Assembly (NCBI GenBank): GCA_016342385.1
Contig: JAEINM010000043.1
Location: forward strand, 1 to 15,625
DNA from: Spirochaetaceae bacterium
Lineage (GTDB): Bacteria > Spirochaetota > Spirochaetia > DSM-2461
DNA length: 15,625 nucleotides
Direction of reading: 5' to 3'
A model generated the notes under the pieces. It did not search any database and was not told the origin of the DNA. It saw only the letters and a program-made list of their open reading frames with translations. The position numbers and the translations under genes were made by a program. Within the stretch, counting starts at the first letter, position 1. The number at the start of each line of letters is the position of its first letter. Positions 13,696 through 15,625 of the stretch are shown in pieces.

Positions 13696-14853
13696 TTAAT
13701 AGTTTTTTGATGAAAAAAGCTGGATTATCAATCCTGTAAACACGATGAGAGCACAATAGAGAAAAGTAATTCCAATTGATGCGTGTTCATATATAAAACC
13801 CCCTCCCGCAGAACCGGCAATGACTCCGATTGTCAGAAAAGATTCATGAATAGCCATCCTTTTTTCCCTGTGTATACTTCCCGAGACTCCATGAAATATA
13901 CTGTTTGTATACATATGAGCAAACAATAATCCGAAAATAATCAATGCAGGTATCATAACCGAAGGAGTCTGATTAATCACAAGAAGGACACAGAGAAGCA
14001 ATAGAAGACCCTGACTGATCAGTAGCTGGTTCTTTTTGTTATGCCACCACTTGCTGTATCCAGAAATTTGGAAGCCTATTACTGAAACTAAAGCCCTGGC
14101 CAGCAGTATCAGTCCGATTTTGTCTTCCGATAAGTGCCATTCATTTTTGGCAAATAGAGGAAATACAAATAATATTGTACCGAAAAAAAGATAGGCTGAC
14201 AGAACTCCTATCCATCCGGATAGCCGGAGAGGGGAGCTTTGATCCACTGTTTTATCTATGTTTTTCAATTCAGTATAGCCCGGTTTGAAGTCTTTAATGA
14301 ATTGTGTCACTAGCAGAAAAGAGAGCATTAAGAGAACATAGAGAAAGGCTGCAATATAGATTGGCAGAGATAAGTTTGTCCTTATGATCAAGCCGGCTAC
14401 ATAGGGGCTGAGAGCCAATCCGCTGCTCCAGGACAAATTGAATATTGCCAGAGCATTTCCCAGTTTTTTCCCCTCCCGGCCTCTCGACAGCCAACCCATT
14501 AATGGGGGCCAGTAGAGAGAGGTGCTTAAACCGAAAATCATGTACATGGCAATTAAAAGCGAAAGAGATTTAAACAGAGGAATACTTATAAGCGACAATC
14601 CCATAAGTGTTGATGCCAGTAGAATAGCTTTTCCCGGATTTAACCATTTTCGGAATGAGTTGAGAAAGAGACAGCCAGCCAAGTAGGCCACTGCCCATAG
14701 AGCGGACATTCCCCCGACGACAGCTGAGCCGGCATCAAATTTAGTATTAACGTAAAAAACCAGTGTAAAGTTGATCAATCCGATTCCGAAGTTAGCTGTA
14801 AATGAGGCTAAATAGAGAATCCATGTTTTTTTGATTAACTGTTTTTCCGACAT
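13696..14853 (-). CDS. Major facilitator superfamily transporter
   Basis: A 385-residue inner-membrane carrier with about twelve hydrophobic helices. The first-half inter-helix 2-3 loop reads FRKWLNPGKAILLAS, a degenerate form of the MFS signature, and a further basic loop WLSRGREGKKLGNA follows helix 4. The central cytoplasmic loop (~200-220) is charged. Drug- or sugar-efflux-like MFS members look like this; no substrate can be assigned. ATG 14853 (MSEKQLIKKTWILYLASF) was chosen with AGG six bases upstream; a GTG at 14874 would add seven residues. A possible promoter lies at 14931-14903 on this strand. Downstream lies the YCII-like remnant. Confidence 0.87.
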   Translation of the reverse strand: MSEKQLIKKTWILYLASFTANFGIGLINFTLVFYVNTKFDAGSAVVGGMSALWAVAYLAGCLFLNSFRKWLNPGKAILLASTLMGLSLISIPLFKSLSLLIAMYMIFGLSTSLYWPPLMGWLSRGREGKKLGNALAIFNLSWSSGLALSPYVAGLIIRTNLSLPIYIAAFLYVLLMLSFLLVTQFIKDFKPGYTELKNIDKTVDQSSPLRLSGWIGVLSAYLFFGTILFVFPLFAKNEWHLSEDKIGLILLARALVSVIGFQISGYSKWWHNKKNQLLISQGLLLLLCVLLVINQTPSVMIPALIIFGLLFAHMYTNSIFHGVSGSIHREKRMAIHESFLTIGVIAGSAGGGFIYEHASIGITFLYCALIVFTGLIIQLFSSKNY

Positions 14854-14902
14854 ATAACCTGGTTTCCCTCCCACTCTGAATTATTGTGCCTGATTATTAG
14901 CT

Positions 14903-14931
14903 ATGTTAGTCCAGTCATAGTATTTTCACAA
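14903..14931 (-). promoter_or_regulatory. Possible promoter of the MFS gene
   Basis: On the minus strand TTGTGA (14931-14926) and TAACAT (14908-14903) are 17 bases apart. The start would be roughly 45 bases before the ATG at 14853. It is a moderate match only. Confidence 0.35.
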
Positions 14932-15032
14932 TGGGATTTAGTCATCAGTTTTTTTTTCTGCTGTAATATAATTACTCGGATAAAAAAAGGGGCTGTTGCA
15001 AAAATAGAAGTTAAAAATCCGGCTCTATCTCT

Positions 15033-15261
15033 CCAAGCCCCTAAATCCCTAAGGATGCATAGGCGAGCAGCAAACTTGTTTGCGACCAGCCCTAAAGGGG
15101 ACTTTGACTCCCCCTTTAGGGCATACTATTACCCACAAGTTTTGGTATGTTCCTGGAAAAGAGATCTGCTTTAATCCAGGCCCCCTAAATCCCCCGAAGG
15201 GGGACCAAAAAGACAGCTATATTCCTTCTCCTCCTTCGGGGGAGACCTAGAGGGGGCTTGG
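15033..15261. repeat. Family of C-rich palindromic repeat units
   Basis: CCAAGCCCCTAAATCCC (15033-15049), CCAGGCCCCCTAAATCCCCC (15176-15195) and an inverted relative at 15233-15261 are copies of one motif. Two strong hairpins accompany them: GCCCTAAAGGGG (15089-15100) paired with 15110-15122, and CCCCC-GAA-GGGGG (15191-15203). Similar C-rich palindromes are dispersed intergenic repeats in several phyla. The first unit is interrupted after CCCTAA by a 37-bp stretch containing the palindrome GCAAACTTGTTTGC (15070-15083), after which CCCTAA recurs. Confidence 0.6.
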
Positions 15262-15358
15262 ATTGTAGGCATCTCGACTTATTCCACTGATAATTTGGTT
15301 CGTTTTTCAGAATTTTCATTATTGATATAAAAAATATATTTGTGGGTAATAGTATGCC
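15120..15358. repeat. Nested 19-bp perfect inverted repeat
   Basis: GGCATACTATTACCCACAA at 15120-15138 recurs inverted at 15340-15358, with a 201-bp interior. It lies inside the GGGGCTGT-ended element, which suggests one repeat inserted in another or an old inner element boundary. Confidence 0.75.
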
Positions 15359-15438
15359 TTTTGGAGGCTGGGGGGCTTTAATAGGAGCCATGATTGGATA
15401 TTTGCGACAGCCCCTCTTTGTTAGCTCCCCCATGAGAA

Positions 15439-15599
15439 GCGAGACTCGCAGCTTCGAACCAGAAGCACAAGGATTTACCCTTCATAAAAGTATCATATAA
15501 AATTCTTCGAACCCGAAGCATTCCACCTGAGATCCCATAATCGGGACAGAACAAAGAATGCGAAGCATTCCACCTAAAGGACCGTTCGAGTCCGTACGG
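15439..15599. repeat. Cluster of short hairpins and direct repeats
   Basis: Successive small hairpins are GCGAG-A-CTCGC (15439-15449), GCTTC-GAACCA-GAAGC (15451-15466), CTTCG-AACC-CGAAG (15505-15518) and GAATGC-GAA-GCATTC (15556-15570), then the palindrome CCGTACGG (15592-15599). Direct repeats are CTTCGAACCAGAAGCA and CTTCGAACCCGAAGCA at 15452 and 15505 (15 of 16 identical), and CGAAGCATTCCACCT at 15514 and 15561 (identical). No coding frame with a ribosome site covers the stretch. It runs towards the window edge and may continue. Confidence 0.6.
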
Positions 15600-15625
15600 C
15601 ATTATAAAATAAGAAAAGGTTTAGA

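Larger units (their letters stand above)
14989..15414. mobile_element. Non-coding element with IS-like terminal inverted repeats (MITE-like)
   Basis: The left end GGGGCTGTTGCAAAAAT (14989-15005) is matched inverted at the right end (15398-15414, reading GGGGCTGTCGCAAATAT on the minus strand), 15 of 17 identical. Ends of this GGxxCTGTyGCAAA kind occur in several insertion-sequence families, such as IS6 and IS5/IS1182 relatives. The 426-bp interior encodes no transposase and no credible protein, so it would be a non-autonomous or internally deleted element. I see no target duplication: the flanks are TAAAAAAA and TCTTTGTT. The interior is filled with nested inverted repeats, listed separately. 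Confidence 0.55.

Noticed and set aside
13640..13756. Longer version of the YCII-like fragment starting at TTG 13756
   Set aside because: It overlaps the MFS gene end out of frame and lacks a ribosome site, whereas the inner ATGs have a perfect one.
14884..15433. Two frames of about 80-96 codons in the right-hand non-coding region
   Set aside because: They run through inverted repeats and C-rich palindromes, have no ribosome site, and show no protein family features.
15581..15600. tRNA-like GTTCGAGTCC resembling a T-loop
   Set aside because: The flanking bases form only three of five T-stem pairs, and no anticodon arm or acceptor stem can be built around it.
15439..15625. CRISPR array or integron attC sites
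   Set aside because: Repeats are short, imperfect and unevenly spaced, with no cas gene, no integrase, and no paired RYYYAAC/GTTRRRY core sites.

Overview
The window reads as chromosomal DNA of an anaerobic or microaerophilic free-living bacterium of moderate to low GC. A spirochaete (Spirochaetales type) is my best guess. It rests on the solute-binding protein leader ending in FAGGAQEQ, a Na+-NQR module, a rubredoxin/flavodiiron pair and hgcAB together. This is inference; no 16S rRNA or other phylogenetic marker lies in the window.

Layout, left to right. (1) 1-3690, plus strand: the end of a Na+-translocating NADH:quinone oxidoreductase operon (nqrD, nqrE, nqrF), followed after 26 bp by an eight-heme cytochrome c lipoprotein of the hydroxylamine oxidoreductase (HAO) family and then a hairpin terminator. 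(2) 3691-4098, minus strand: a small four-helix membrane protein of unknown function, divergent from the next operon. (3) 4167-8219, plus: an osmF-yehY-yehX-yehW type osmoprotectant ABC importer (binding protein, long permease, ATPase with CBS region, short permease), with a good sigma-70 promoter and a 16-bp perfect palindrome in its leader. (4) 8259-10785, plus: a promoter, the broken C-terminal end of a rubrerythrin gene, an intact rubredoxin, a flavodiiron protein and a ZIP-family metal transporter. (5) 10912-12747, plus: a MarR-type regulator with cysteine pairs near both ends, overlapping hgcA, which overlaps hgcB. HgcA and HgcB are the corrinoid protein and ferredoxin required for mercury methylation. 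(6) 12796-14853, minus: a SAM methyltransferase, a short remnant that looks like the start of a YCII-family gene, and an MFS transporter. (7) 14875-15625: no credible gene. It holds a 426-bp non-coding element with IS-like terminal inverted repeats, nested palindromic repeats, and then a run of short hairpins and direct repeats to the window edge.

How the genes may work together. NQR would pass NADH electrons to quinone while pumping Na+. The co-directional HAO-like cytochrome suggests a nitrogen-oxide or hydroxylamine-handling function outside the membrane. Rubredoxin would feed electrons to the flavodiiron protein for O2 or NO removal. The most notable block is marR-hgcA-hgcB. The overlapping genes, the cysteine-rich regulator and the paired dyads at its promoter suggest a thiol- or metal-responsive, self-regulated mercury-methylation operon. 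A ZIP metal transporter sits directly upstream as a possible, unproven, metal-entry partner.
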